A stretch of DNA of 64,000 nt, from NCBI RefSeq assembly GCF_900109365.1, contig NZ_FNZR01000001.1, positions 62,001-126,000 of the forward strand, given 5' to 3'. Of this stretch, positions 1-8,737 are shown piece by piece. Position 1 is the stretch's first letter. Each line of letters begins with the position of its first letter. The translations under genes and the position numbers were made by a program. This DNA is from Parapedobacter koreensis. Its GTDB lineage: Bacteria; Bacteroidota; Bacteroidia; Sphingobacteriales; Sphingobacteriaceae. The notes beneath the pieces are model-generated. The model searched no databases. It saw only the letters and a list, made by a program, of their open reading frames with translations, and was not told where the DNA came from.

Positions 1-3000
1 TTAAGCAATGCATCGGGAAAAGCGATTTTGGATCGATCGTCTGCATAAACAATGATCAGTTTGTCTTCTCCCCGCTGCCTCAAGCCTTTTCTGATGACCG
101 AAATGTTTTTGTCATTTTGCAGTGTGCCTACATCGCCGTCGGCATCTACCTCCACCATGCTCCAGCTGCCTTCATCGGGCAACTGTACCGACCCCCTGAC
201 CGTACCGATGAATGCCGGATCGGCGGCATTATCTTCCTGGTAGGAAGCCGTGATATCCACGCGGCTGGCTTTCAGGATTTGCCCACTTCCAGCAATATTT
301 ACCAAGCAATCCACATTTCCACCAAGCGAAGCGTTATTTCCCTGCATCAGCTCCCGCAGGGCGTGTGCAGGAATGGGCACCCCTTCGGGAGCAAGCTGCA
401 AATAGCCTTTGAACTTCCTGCCGACGACGCGATTGCTGCCGTCTTCATTGGCCACGCCGTCTATGGCCGCATCGGCGTCAAACGTGACACCGATGAAGCG
501 TGCATGTTGCTGCGGCACACTGTCACCCGGCTGGTATTCAAAAATGTTCAGCGGGTCGGTATCCAACTTATAATAGTCGCCCGCTCTCAGGTTGTAATCG
601 AAATCGATGTAATCACCCTGGATTTCCTGAATATTCCTGACGTTGTATGCGCCAAGGAAAAGGCCGGGGTGAAACGAAAAGCGGCTCGGCAAATTCGTGC
701 CGTCTTCTTCATTCTGCACCGTAAAACTGAACAAGCCGTCGCTTTGGGCTATCCAGCCGGAGTCTTCCCGGTAGATAACCGCATTGTTTTTCCTGAAAAA
801 TGAAATGGTGCGTGTAGCACAGATGCCATACGGATAAATCATGCTCACGGCCTGCACGATCTCATGCGCCGTGCGGCCACGCAGGATGTCGAATTTGGCT
901 TGGGCGATGGATGCATATTTGGCCAATGGCCGACGCCAATCGCTGTATGTGGAGGCACCATAGCCCGAAAAGTCGATATGCGTGAGCGGCACACCCAGCT
1001 CATAATGGATGTCCTTTGCAAAAACATTGTTGAAGATGTAGTGCACCGATTCGCCCAGTACGGTTTTCCCGGCATCATTTTTTATGCTCCTTAGTTGCCG
1101 GGTATAGCCGGTCATTTTTGGTGGCGCAAACGCAGTCTCCGGCTGAAACGCCGCGATCCGGAATTGCGTACCCCCTGTCAACGCTGCCGGTGTACCGGAT
1201 TTGAATGTAGGAACAATGAACTCCAAATGTTTCTGCGCTAACGTAGGGTTATCCGGGTCAAATTTTTCGATGCTCGCGATGGACAATTTCCCGTTGGGCA
1301 AGGTGAAAAATATCCGGCTGTCCGCAGCTTCCTGATTGTAAAATGTGCCTTCCTCTGGATTTAGGTTTTGTTTGAAACGGGTGATGTAATCCAGCGGATT
1401 GATGTTAACCGGCAGGTTGTCTACCTGCGAGAAGACCGTCGGGTAGCTGTTGTTCTCCTGCGTCAGGTAGCCGGGCACGGGCTCCGCCGTGTTGAGGGTT
1501 CCGTCCGGATTGCGTATTTCCGTTTCGTTGATAAACGGCTCCCAGGTGATGTGTGGCAGCGTCATCCCGTTGAGCAAGGTCATCGGTGCCTGTAGGTTCA
1601 TCCGGCTGATGGTGACGATGTTTTCACCATCTACACTGATCCCTTCGGCCCGTTTTTCGCGTAGCGCCCGCAGGTTGTTGAACGACATGGAAATGCCAAG
1701 GTGGTCATAATTGGTGCTTACGTCAAAGAGCGTGAAAGCTTCCGTGCTCCTCCTTTTGTTTTCTTCATCCTCAAACAGGAATAGCTGCTGATGCTGCCGG
1801 AAATCCAGCTTATATAATTGTTCGTCTTTGGCCAGCAAAAAGCGGTGATTATCCAGGTTAGTTGGATGTAAAACCTTTTCCTTGATGGTGAAATCGACGT
1901 CTACTTCCCGTCCGTTTGCTGCAGGCTCCCAGCTGCAGATGGCTTGCAGCGACCCGTTGGCAGATGGTATCCCACGGTATTGGTTTCTGTAAATGTCCCA
2001 CTGGTGTTTATCGGTAAAATTGATTCGTCCTGTATAGGGATGGGGTAGCGACGGGATCAGTCGGTACAGGTCAAAATTCAACGCCAGGGTTCCTTTCGTC
2101 ACGTGGTTATCGGCATCAAGAGTACCTGTAAGCGCCAGGCCGTTTAGGCCACCCGTCGTGAAGAATGCATTTTCAATGGCAAACTGGTGCTGTTGCTCGG
2201 CGGTGTCTTTGAAACCATCGGGATACGCTAAGAGGGATACCGATTTATTGGCTTTGTTGACCATCTTGACATACATACTGCCCTGCGACTCGGGCGAAAG
2301 CGGTGTGCCGTCTGCACGCAAGGGTTTATTGATGTGAAAATCCAGATCGGCCTTTGCCGCGACAATTTCCGTACCCTGGCCCAAGCTTAGCAAGAGAAAA
2401 TCAGGATGCTTACCGAAATCGGCACGGACTTCGGTATTCAGCGGCTCATTTTCTTCGGTATAACGGTCGTCGCCCGGGTATTGCCACAGGTAAAGTGTCT
2501 CGCTCAGCGGGCCGAATTTGGCCGCCGAATCTTTGATTTGTATCGTTCCTTTCAGGAAGTAGGCTACCGCCTTTTGCAAAAGCACGCGCTCAGGGGCCTT
2601 TTCCAGTCCGCTCCAGCTACAGGAAAGCCCTTCGGCAAACTGCACCTCCAGGAAGCCGTTGTGGCTCACGGGGATGGCCTTGTTTTCAGGTAGCCGCCTG
2701 CTATTGAATTTCCAGTAGCTTTTCAGGATTTTGGTTTTGCCCTGTAAGGAGAAAAACGGCGAGGCACTTTCCACGATTGCAAAATCATTTTCGCCCACCG
2801 GGGCAATGCCGAGGTAAAGGAGGCTTTCCGCACTGTCGTATCCAAAGGTGGTATTGGCCATGGAGAATGCCTGCTTATCGCCAAAAGCGGTCAGCTCAAT
2901 TCCCGATGCCAAGGGATTGAGGGTAAGTTTTTTGCCGGCATAGGCAAAGTTCAACGTTTCGGGCAAATCCAACTCCACATGCTGCGCATCTTTGCCATAG

Positions 3001-3635
3001 GTATCGTCCGGTGTGGCTGCTACCTCGTTGTCCAGTTCGAGGCTGAGCGCAAACGTGTTTTGGCCGGTAAGGGTGATGCCCGTGGCCGATGGTCGCACAG
3101 CTGTCCGAAACGTGATCTTACCCCCTTTTATCTTAAAGCCGATAAAACCATCCGTTGGTGCCTGGGTGTTCAATAAGTTTGCACGGATCCAAATGCTGCC
3201 CTTGGGTATTGCTAGTTCGGTGACGGACCGCAACAGCAAGGTATTCAGCGAAAGATACAAAATCGGCACACTGTCGCCCGCCACGCTGATGCTGCCCACC
3301 TTGATGAATTTCACGAAATCAAACCATACCTGCTGGCCCAAATCGGTGATAAACGGCCCCAGCGAATGGTCGGGCTTCACGGACAAATCGGCAAACCGGA
3401 AGTCGCGGATGGCACCCAGCGACGGCACAGCAACTTCCCGCTTCAGGACTTCATACTCCGGCGAGTCGACTTCGATGGCTTCCCCGGGTTCCAGGACTTG
3501 CACGGAACGGCGGTTTACAACAGATTTTTCCAGCAATCCGGCTAACTCGGCGACGGATTGCCGTGTGGCTCCGGTGGAAACATCCAGGTTGTGCAGTAGC
3601 TGCTGCAAAATATGGGGTTGGGGTGTTTTTGCCAT
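1..3635 (-). CDS. Giant hypothetical protein, C-terminus beyond window
   Basis: I do not recognise this family. The minus strand is open from ATG at 3635 (starts MAKTPQPHILQQLLHNLD) to the window edge without a stop: about 1211 codons, with the C-terminus missing. There is no signal peptide, lipobox or transmembrane run at the N-terminus, so the product looks cytoplasmic. The sequence is rich in beta-type segments such as GLNGLALTGTLDADNHVTKGTLALNF and aromatic residues, with no clear tandem repeat and no enzyme motif that I can see. A consensus promoter lies 112 nt upstream, so it is a separate transcription unit from dnaE, which ends upstream on the same strand. A long antisense frame at 117-803 is only its mirror. 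It could be a large structural or secreted-system protein, but nothing in view proves this. Confidence 0.75.
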   Translation of the reverse strand, partial: MAKTPQPHILQQLLHNLDVSTGATRQSVAELAGLLEKSVVNRRSVQVLEPGEAIEVDSPEYEVLKREVAVPSLGAIRDFRFADLSVKPDHSLGPFITDLGQQVWFDFVKFIKVGSISVAGDSVPILYLSLNTLLLRSVTELAIPKGSIWIRANLLNTQAPTDGFIGFKIKGGKITFRTAVRPSATGITLTGQNTFALSLELDNEVAATPDDTYGKDAQHVELDLPETLNFAYAGKKLTLNPLASGIELTAFGDKQAFSMANTTFGYDSAESLLYLGIAPVGENDFAIVESASPFFSLQGKTKILKSYWKFNSRRLPENKAIPVSHNGFLEVQFAEGLSCSWSGLEKAPERVLLQKAVAYFLKGTIQIKDSAAKFGPLSETLYLWQYPGDDRYTEENEPLNTEVRADFGKHPDFLLLSLGQGTEIVAAKADLDFHINKPLRADGTPLSPESQGSMYVKMVNKANKSVSLLAYPDGFKDTAEQQHQFAIENAFFTTGGLNGLALTGTLDADNHVTKGTLALNFDLYRLIPSLPHPYTGRINFTDKHQWDIYRNQYRGIPSANGSLQAICSWEPAANGREVDVDFTIKEKVLHPTNLDNHRFLLAKDEQLYKLDFRQHQQLFLFEDEENKRRSTEAFTLFDVSTNYDHLGISMSFNNLRALREKRAEGISVDGENIVTISRMNLQAPMTLLNGMTLPHITWEPFINETEIRNPDGTLNTAEPVPGYLTQENNSYPTVFSQVDNLPVNINPLDYITRFKQNLNPEEGTFYNQEAADSRIFFTLPNGKLSIASIEKFDPDNPTLAQKHLEFIVPTFKSGTPAALTGGTQFRIAAFQPETAFAPPKMTGYTRQLRSIKNDAGKTVLGESVHYIFNNVFAKDIHYELGVPLTHIDFSGYGASTYSDWRRPLAKYASIAQAKFDILRGRTAHEIVQAVSMIYPYGICATRTISFFRKNNAVIYREDSGWIAQSDGLFSFTVQNEEDGTNLPSRFSFHPGLFLGAYNVRNIQEIQGDYIDFDYNLRAGDYYKLDTDPLNIFEYQPGDSVPQQHARFIGVTFDADAAIDGVANEDGSNRVVGRKFKGYLQLAPEGVPIPAHALRELMQGNNASLGGNVDCLVNIAGSGQILKASRVDITASYQEDNAADPAFIGTVRGSVQLPDEGSWSMVEVDADGDVGTLQNDKNISVIRKGLRQRGEDKLIIVYADDRSKIAFPDALL

Positions 3636-3746
3636 GATCTTGTATGTTGGAGTTTATACGTTAATACTACTATTTTATATGTGTGTGATTCGTGTAATGA
3701 ACCGTAGTATCAGCAGTGCGTCTAACTGGTAGCTGTTTATATAGAG

Positions 3747-3777
3747 CAAAAGTAGTAGCCAAGGACAGGAATAGCAA
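3747..3777 (-). promoter_or_regulatory. Bacteroidota promoter of the giant gene
   Basis: On the minus strand TTG (3777-3775) is followed by exactly 20 nt and then TACTTTTG (3754-3747), matching the primary Bacteroidota consensus TTG-N19-21-TAnnTTTG. The expected start of transcription near 3740 leaves a leader of about 105 nt before the ATG at 3635. Apart from this, the gap 3636-3824 shows no gene. Confidence 0.6.
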
Positions 3778-3824
3778 TACCTATAAATAGGTATTTTACA
3801 GCACGTTACATAAAAACCTGTATT

Positions 3825-6761
3825 TCATTCGCTCCGGGGATCCAGCTTGAGGGGCATCTTGCCGCAGCGGGCAACCTCAATGGACAGGCAACCAAAATCT
3901 TCGATGACCTTGCCTTCGATCAGGTACAGGCCTGCCCCGCGCAGGGGGTAGTGACCCAACGTTTGCGGGAAATGCACGGTGTCAAAAAACACACCATCCT
4001 TATCGAGAAAGGTACCGAATTTCATGGCGTCGCCACGCTTGGTCTTCAAGGTCTTGTCCATCACGAAATCGCCTACCATACGTATCGTCTTGCCCTTGTG
4101 CTGCAATAAATCAACAGCCCCTGCTTCGCCCCGGTAGGTGCTCTTGGCCAAATCGAACAAGCTGCCCGACACGGGGAAACCGATGAGTTCCAACTCGTCA
4201 TACAGATCCTCGATGGGCGAGGTATCCAGCTTGGGTAGCACGGGCTTGCTGCTCATGGTTTCAAAAAGCACCGGGCTGCGTACGGCTTTTTTGTCGCCGG
4301 ATAAGAGCAGGTGTGCTTCCCACAGCAACTCCTTCTTGCCCGTGCCCATGAAGCGCATGGCACCTGCCCGTATCAAGATCACCAGCTGCTCCAGCCTTGC
4401 TCCCGTGCGCAGGTGGAAATTCTCCAAGCTGGTATACGGGCCATTGGCCTTGCGCTCTTCCGGAATGCGGTGGGCCAGCCTTTCCTCCAGGTGCAGCAGG
4501 CAATCGAAGCCGAGGTAAATGTCATCGCCATGGATCGTGGCATTGAAGGCGCTGCGGTTGACACAGGGTAGGACCACCCGGGCACCTGCCCTTTTGGCTT
4601 CATTGACATAGACCTTGCGGTTGTAGAAACCGCCATAATTGTTCAATACGGCCACCATGAATTCTTTAGGGAAGTAGGTTTTCAGGTAGAGGCTCTGGTA
4701 GCTCTCCACGGCGAAACTGGCACTGTGTGCCTTGTTGAAGCTATAGCCGGCAAAGCTTTCCATCTGCCGCCAAATGTCACGGCTCACCTTTTCGTCGTAT
4801 CCTCGTGCCCGGCAATTTGTAAAGAACCTGCCCTCAATCTCCATTAGCTGATCCCGGCTACGGGACTTGCCACTCATCATGCGGCGCAGCACGTCGGCAT
4901 CAGCCATATCCAGGCCCCCGTACGCATTGGCGATCTTCATCACGTCTTCCTGATAGACCATCACGCCATAGGTTTCTTCCAATTGCTCCTTGAATACCGG
5001 ATGTGGGTACTCAACGTCGCCGGGGCGATGATGCCGCTTGATATACTCGGCCATCATGCCGCTGCTGGCCACCCCCGGCCGGATGATGGATGAGGCGGCC
5101 ACGAGCGTGAGGTAATTGTCGCACTGCAGTTTGATGAGCAACTGCCGCATGGCGGGCGATTCCAGGTAAAAACAACCGATGGTATTGGCGCACTTGAGCT
5201 GTGCGGCAATATTCGGATCGGTAAAAAACCGGCTGGGATTGGACGTATCGATAACCTGGCCCGTGCGCTGCCGAACAATCTCCCGGCAATCCCTGATGTG
5301 GCCGATCCCCCGCTGCGAGAGGATATCAAACTTCTCAAAGCCGATATCCTCGGCCACATGCATATCCAACTGCATGGTGGGCAGCCCCTTGGCGGAATAG
5401 TCCATGGCAGAATAATTGGTGAGCGGCAGCTCGGCAATCAATACCCCGGATGCATGGATGGTGCGCTGGTTGGGAAAATCGGTCATGCGGTTATATACGC
5501 TCAGGATGGTATCGGTCACCTCGTTTTTGTTGAGCATGTTTTCCGGCTCATTCACCAAGCGGTCTATCTCGGCCTTGGGAAGCCCGTATACCTTGCCCAA
5601 CTCCCGCAGGATACTGCGGCTGCGGAAGGTGCTCATGGCACCCATGAGTGCAGTATGACCCGATTGATAGCGGTTGAAAATGTAGTCATAGATGGTGTCG
5701 CGCTCGTTCCAGGAAAAATCGATATCGAAATCGGGCGGCCGCTGCCGCTTGGGATTGAGAAAACGCTCGAAAGGCAGGTGCAATGCGATGGGATCGACAT
5801 CGGTGATACCCAGGCAATACGCGACGGCACTGTTGGCACCGCTGCCGCGCCCTACGTAGTGAAACCCACGCCCACGGGCATGGCGGCAGATATCGTCGGT
5901 AATGAGGAAATAGCTTGAAAAATGCAGCTTCTCGATGATCGCCAGTTCGCGCGTCACGCGCTCCAGTGCAGCATGATCATGCTTGCCATAGCGGCAGCCA
6001 AAACCATCCATCGTGTATTGGTGCAGCATCTCCCGGTCGCGCTGGTGGTGGTCGGTGAAGGTTGCCTTGTTTTTGACCACGCTGAAATCAAAATCAAAGG
6101 AACATTGCCCCAGCAACCGGTTTGTATGCTGGATAAGCTGCGGGAAATCGCGATACCAAGCCATCAGCTGGGCATGGGGGACGAATACTTCGTCCGGCGC
6201 GGCGATCATCGATTTATCCAGTTGGGAGAACAGCAGGTTGTGGTCGATGGCCCGGAGCTGCTGATGCAGCTTGTAATCTTGCGGTGCAAAGGTGACCGGG
6301 GCCAGGATGACGTAACGCCCGAAATTGGCGACGGGCTCCATGCGGATTTGGTTTAATTGAGCGGGTCGGATACCGATGTATTCGAAATCCCGCAACGCCG
6401 TGATAGGCGTCGTCCCATGTGGGTATACTACAAAGACATCCTTAAACTCGGGTGCCCGATCGGGCAGTAGCCTACCCTCCTGATTGTAACGGGTGCGGAA
6501 CTCATTCAGCTCACGAAAGCCCGCTTGGTTGCGTGCTACACCTACATACAACAAGGTGTCCCCATTGCGCAGTTCCATGCCGGCCAAGATATTCAGCCCA
6601 TGCTCCCGTCCCTTGCGCAGGAAATCCAGCGAGCCGGAAGAATTGTTGATATCGGTGAGTACTGCCGTATCATGCCCACCGAGCAGCATGCCCTGTATGA
6701 GGTCATCCAAGCTCATGGTGCCATACCGAAGGCTAAAATAGCTATGCAGGTTGAGCAGCAT
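3825..6761 (-). CDS. dnaE: DnaE-type DNA polymerase III alpha subunit, short accessory form
   Basis: C-family DNA polymerase of 978 aa, shorter than the usual 1150-1200 aa replicative DnaE. It begins with a PHP domain (LHSYFSLRYGTMSLDDLI) and carries the palm motif PDFDIDF near one third of its length, followed by finger motifs (GVMVYQEDVMKIA, MSGKSR, FNKAHSASFA) and a C-terminal OB-like region. Start chosen at ATG 6761 because AAAGGAGG stands just upstream; the longer frame to 6836 lacks this. It overlaps the 3' end of dinB by 20 bp, so the two are translationally coupled. Bacteroidota commonly carry such dinB-dnaE cassettes for error-prone translesion synthesis. The pairing points to an accessory, damage-related role and not to the main replicase. 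No ImuB-like protein is present. Confidence 0.88.
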   Translation of the reverse strand: MLLNLHSYFSLRYGTMSLDDLIQGMLLGGHDTAVLTDINNSSGSLDFLRKGREHGLNILAGMELRNGDTLLYVGVARNQAGFRELNEFRTRYNQEGRLLPDRAPEFKDVFVVYPHGTTPITALRDFEYIGIRPAQLNQIRMEPVANFGRYVILAPVTFAPQDYKLHQQLRAIDHNLLFSQLDKSMIAAPDEVFVPHAQLMAWYRDFPQLIQHTNRLLGQCSFDFDFSVVKNKATFTDHHQRDREMLHQYTMDGFGCRYGKHDHAALERVTRELAIIEKLHFSSYFLITDDICRHARGRGFHYVGRGSGANSAVAYCLGITDVDPIALHLPFERFLNPKRQRPPDFDIDFSWNERDTIYDYIFNRYQSGHTALMGAMSTFRSRSILRELGKVYGLPKAEIDRLVNEPENMLNKNEVTDTILSVYNRMTDFPNQRTIHASGVLIAELPLTNYSAMDYSAKGLPTMQLDMHVAEDIGFEKFDILSQRGIGHIRDCREIVRQRTGQVIDTSNPSRFFTDPNIAAQLKCANTIGCFYLESPAMRQLLIKLQCDNYLTLVAASSIIRPGVASSGMMAEYIKRHHRPGDVEYPHPVFKEQLEETYGVMVYQEDVMKIANAYGGLDMADADVLRRMMSGKSRSRDQLMEIEGRFFTNCRARGYDEKVSRDIWRQMESFAGYSFNKAHSASFAVESYQSLYLKTYFPKEFMVAVLNNYGGFYNRKVYVNEAKRAGARVVLPCVNRSAFNATIHGDDIYLGFDCLLHLEERLAHRIPEERKANGPYTSLENFHLRTGARLEQLVILIRAGAMRFMGTGKKELLWEAHLLLSGDKKAVRSPVLFETMSSKPVLPKLDTSPIEDLYDELELIGFPVSGSLFDLAKSTYRGEAGAVDLLQHKGKTIRMVGDFVMDKTLKTKRGDAMKFGTFLDKDGVFFDTVHFPQTLGHYPLRGAGLYLIEGKVIEDFGCLSIEVARCGKMPLKLDPRSE

Positions 6762-7938
6762 GGTGCCCTCCTTTCGCCTGCCCGTCGCAGTCCCCTTCCG
6801 GCAAATAGATACCCCTGCCGATATACTGCTCACCATAGCGCAGACGGATGCGATCCATCGCCTGCATCAGGTTGATTTCTTCCTGGGTATCATTGAATAG
6901 ATCAACCTGGTAGGCTCCATGGATGAGGTTGGAAAATTTGACCCCTACCAACCGTATCAGCATCCGGCGGCTATATAACTTGCCGAACAATTCCATCACC
7001 TTATCGGTGATGGCGCGATCGGAATTGGTATAGGGGATGCGCACCTGCTGGGTGTGGGTGTCAAAATTGGAGTACCGGATTTTAAGGGTGATACAGCCCG
7101 TAAGTTTCTGGTCTGTGCGGAGGTCGAATGCCAACGCATCAACCATACTGATCAGGATGCGCCGCAACATGCCGACATCGATGGTATCCTGCTGGAAGGT
7201 CGTCTCCTTGCTCATGGACTTCTGCTCGCGAAACGGCACCACCGGGCTATCATCCAACCCGTTGGCTTTGCGCCAGATGGTCACCCCATTCTCGCCCAAC
7301 ACGCGACGCATGGTGAATGGCTCCATCGCTTGCAACGTGTGGATGCGGTGGATGCCCATGTTGCGCAACAACACATACGACTTCTCGCCTACCATGGGGA
7401 TCTTGCGGATGGATAGCGGAGCCAGGAAAGGCTTTTCGGTACCCCCTTCGACCAGCCACTCGCCACAGGGCTTGGCCTCTCCCGTGGCAATCTTACTGAC
7501 GGTCTTATTGGCCGACAAGCCAAAAGAGAGCGGGAGCCCGGTTTCTTTCATGATGCGCTGCCGGAGTTCGCGCGCCCACTTCCAGCAGCCGAAATACTTA
7601 TCCATGCCCGATATATCGAGGTAATGTTCGTCGATACTGGCTTTTTCGACCACCGGCGTACTTTCTTCGATGATTTCGGTGACGGTGCCCGAATATTTGG
7701 CATACCTATCGTGATCGCCGCGCACAATCACCGCTTCCGGGCATAGCCGCAATGCCAGCTTCATGGGCATGGCACTATGTACCCCGAAACGCCTGGCCTC
7801 ATACGAACAGGAAGCCACCACACCCCGATCGCTGCTTCCGCCGATCAGCACCGGTTTGCCCACGAGCTCGCTATTCAGCAGCCGCTCCACCGATACGAAA
7901 AACGTATCCAGATCACAATGTATGATATGTCGCTCCAT
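6742..7938 (-). CDS. dinB: Y-family DNA polymerase IV (DinB)
   Basis: Translesion DNA polymerase of 398 aa. The N-terminal palm motif CDLDTFFVSVER and the catalytic SIDEHYLD (the Asp-Glu pair is intact) give the two metal-binding sites; the fingers carry SYEARRFGVHSAMP. A helix-hairpin-helix thumb (IRKIPMVGEKSYVLLRNMGI) and the little-finger domain follow. Near the C-terminus QVDLF matches the beta-clamp-binding pentapeptide consensus QL(S/D)LF. The ATG at 7938 has AAGGAGG at 7955-7949, ten bases upstream. It is the first gene of a two-gene operon with dnaE. Its promoter spacer is a perfect inverted repeat, so a repressor probably controls it; no repressor gene is adjacent. Confidence 0.93.
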   Translation of the reverse strand: MERHIIHCDLDTFFVSVERLLNSELVGKPVLIGGSSDRGVVASCSYEARRFGVHSAMPMKLALRLCPEAVIVRGDHDRYAKYSGTVTEIIEESTPVVEKASIDEHYLDISGMDKYFGCWKWARELRQRIMKETGLPLSFGLSANKTVSKIATGEAKPCGEWLVEGGTEKPFLAPLSIRKIPMVGEKSYVLLRNMGIHRIHTLQAMEPFTMRRVLGENGVTIWRKANGLDDSPVVPFREQKSMSKETTFQQDTIDVGMLRRILISMVDALAFDLRTDQKLTGCITLKIRYSNFDTHTQQVRIPYTNSDRAITDKVMELFGKLYSRRMLIRLVGVKFSNLIHGAYQVDLFNDTQEEINLMQAMDRIRLRYGEQYIGRGIYLPEGDCDGQAKGGHHAAQPA

Positions 7939-7968
7939 GGACTGCTAACCTCCTTTTTATCCAGCGTA

Positions 7969-7999
7969 CAATATTACTAAATACTAATATATTTAGCAA
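7969..7999 (-). promoter_or_regulatory. dinB-dnaE promoter with operator-like palindrome in the spacer
   Basis: On the minus strand TTG (7999-7997) is followed by a 20-nt spacer and TAATATTG (7976-7969), one mismatch from TAnnTTTG. The spacer itself (7977-7996) is an inverted repeat with 7-bp arms CTAAATA/TATTTAG and a 6-bp centre, filling the -33/-7 interval exactly. A protein bound there would cover both promoter elements. The rest of the 347-bp gap (7939-8285) holds the dinB ribosome site and the promoter of the next gene, and I see nothing else in it. Confidence 0.65.
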
Positions 8000-8207
8000 A
8001 AAATAGTTGATAATATCCTGAGGTACAGCCCGAAAATTTTCACAGGCAGTTCGGTCGCTCGTCTTTCAAATCGGTAAAGGTGCTTGCTGACTTGTGGTTC
8101 GTAACCTATTACCTTGCCCAAGGTTAGTTTTTTATTAAAAAAACGTAATTTTTTTAACTACTTTCTTACATACCTTATCACTTTTGTACACTTTTTCAAT
8201 TTATACA

Positions 8208-8237
8208 TTGATTTTTTAATTCGTATTGCTATTTTAG
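8208..8237 (+). promoter_or_regulatory. Probable promoter of the LecA-like gene
   Basis: TTG at 8208-8210, a 19-nt spacer and TATTTTAG at 8230-8237 (one mismatch from TAnnTTTG), about 45 nt upstream of the ATG at 8286. Confidence 0.45.
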
Positions 8238-8285
8238 CAGTAAAATTAAACTAAACCTTGCATTCTTACCGAAAAACTGGCAACT

Positions 8286-8666
8286 ATGATACTGTCCGTA
8301 AACCAAGCCATGATAATAGAAGTTGAAGCGAAGAAGCTGTGGAACGCAACGGATCTGGAGGTTTCCGCCAATCAGACCTATCGATTTGTCGCAAAAGGCC
8401 GCTGGCGTGATTTTATCGTCAAGACTGGGGCGAATGGGTATACCGCATCTTATATGCGGCTATTTGATGGCTATAAACGGTTTCAAAACGCCAATTGGTT
8501 TTCATTGATTGGCTCCATTGACAAAAGCCGCGACTTCGAAATCGGGAAGACCAACACGGTGGAAATGAAAGCTTCAGGCTTTTTATACCTGTATGCAAAT
8601 GATGCACCACGATTTTATTTCAACAACTCGGGAAAAATCAGTGTGGTCATCACGCGGATAAAGTAA
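8286..8666 (+). CDS. Small PA-IL/LecA-like beta-sandwich protein
   Basis: A 126-aa protein without a signal peptide. The pattern VEAKKLWNATDLEVSANQTYRF, then GRWRDF, then FYFNNSGKISVVITRIK near the C-terminus resembles the galactose-binding PA-IL (LecA) fold seen in stand-alone Bacteroidota proteins; this is recognition from memory, not a search. The calcium and sugar ligands of Pseudomonas LecA cannot be confirmed by eye. ATG 8310 (MIIEVEAKKLWN) is an alternative start. It is transcribed alone, divergently from dinB, and converges on the DUF4374 gene. Function unknown beyond possible carbohydrate or lipid binding. Confidence 0.6.
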   Translation: MILSVNQAMIIEVEAKKLWNATDLEVSANQTYRFVAKGRWRDFIVKTGANGYTASYMRLFDGYKRFQNANWFSLIGSIDKSRDFEIGKTNTVEMKASGFLYLYANDAPRFYFNNSGKISVVITRIK

Positions 8667-8670
8667 GATA

Positions 8671-8705
8671 CCGCTACCCGACGCCGACAGGCTATCGGAT
8701 AGCGG
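8671..8705. terminator. Possible bidirectional hairpin between convergent genes
   Basis: CCGCTAcCCGA (8671-8681) pairs with TCGGATAGCGG (8695-8705) with one mismatch and a 13-nt loop. It lies between two convergent stop codons. There is no T-tract on either side, so it is a weak terminator candidate. Confidence 0.3.
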
Positions 8706-8737
8706 CAGGCGCGAACACGCCTCAACATAAAAATTGC

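Noticed and set aside
117-803. 228-codon open frame on the plus strand
   Set aside because: It mirrors, codon against codon, the giant minus-strand gene; no ribosome site, signal or known domain.
3013-3732. 239-codon plus-strand frame near the start of the giant gene
   Set aside because: Antisense to the giant gene and to its leader; serine/arginine-rich shadow composition.
5298-5918. 206-codon plus-strand frame inside dnaE
   Set aside because: Antisense shadow of a clear polymerase gene.
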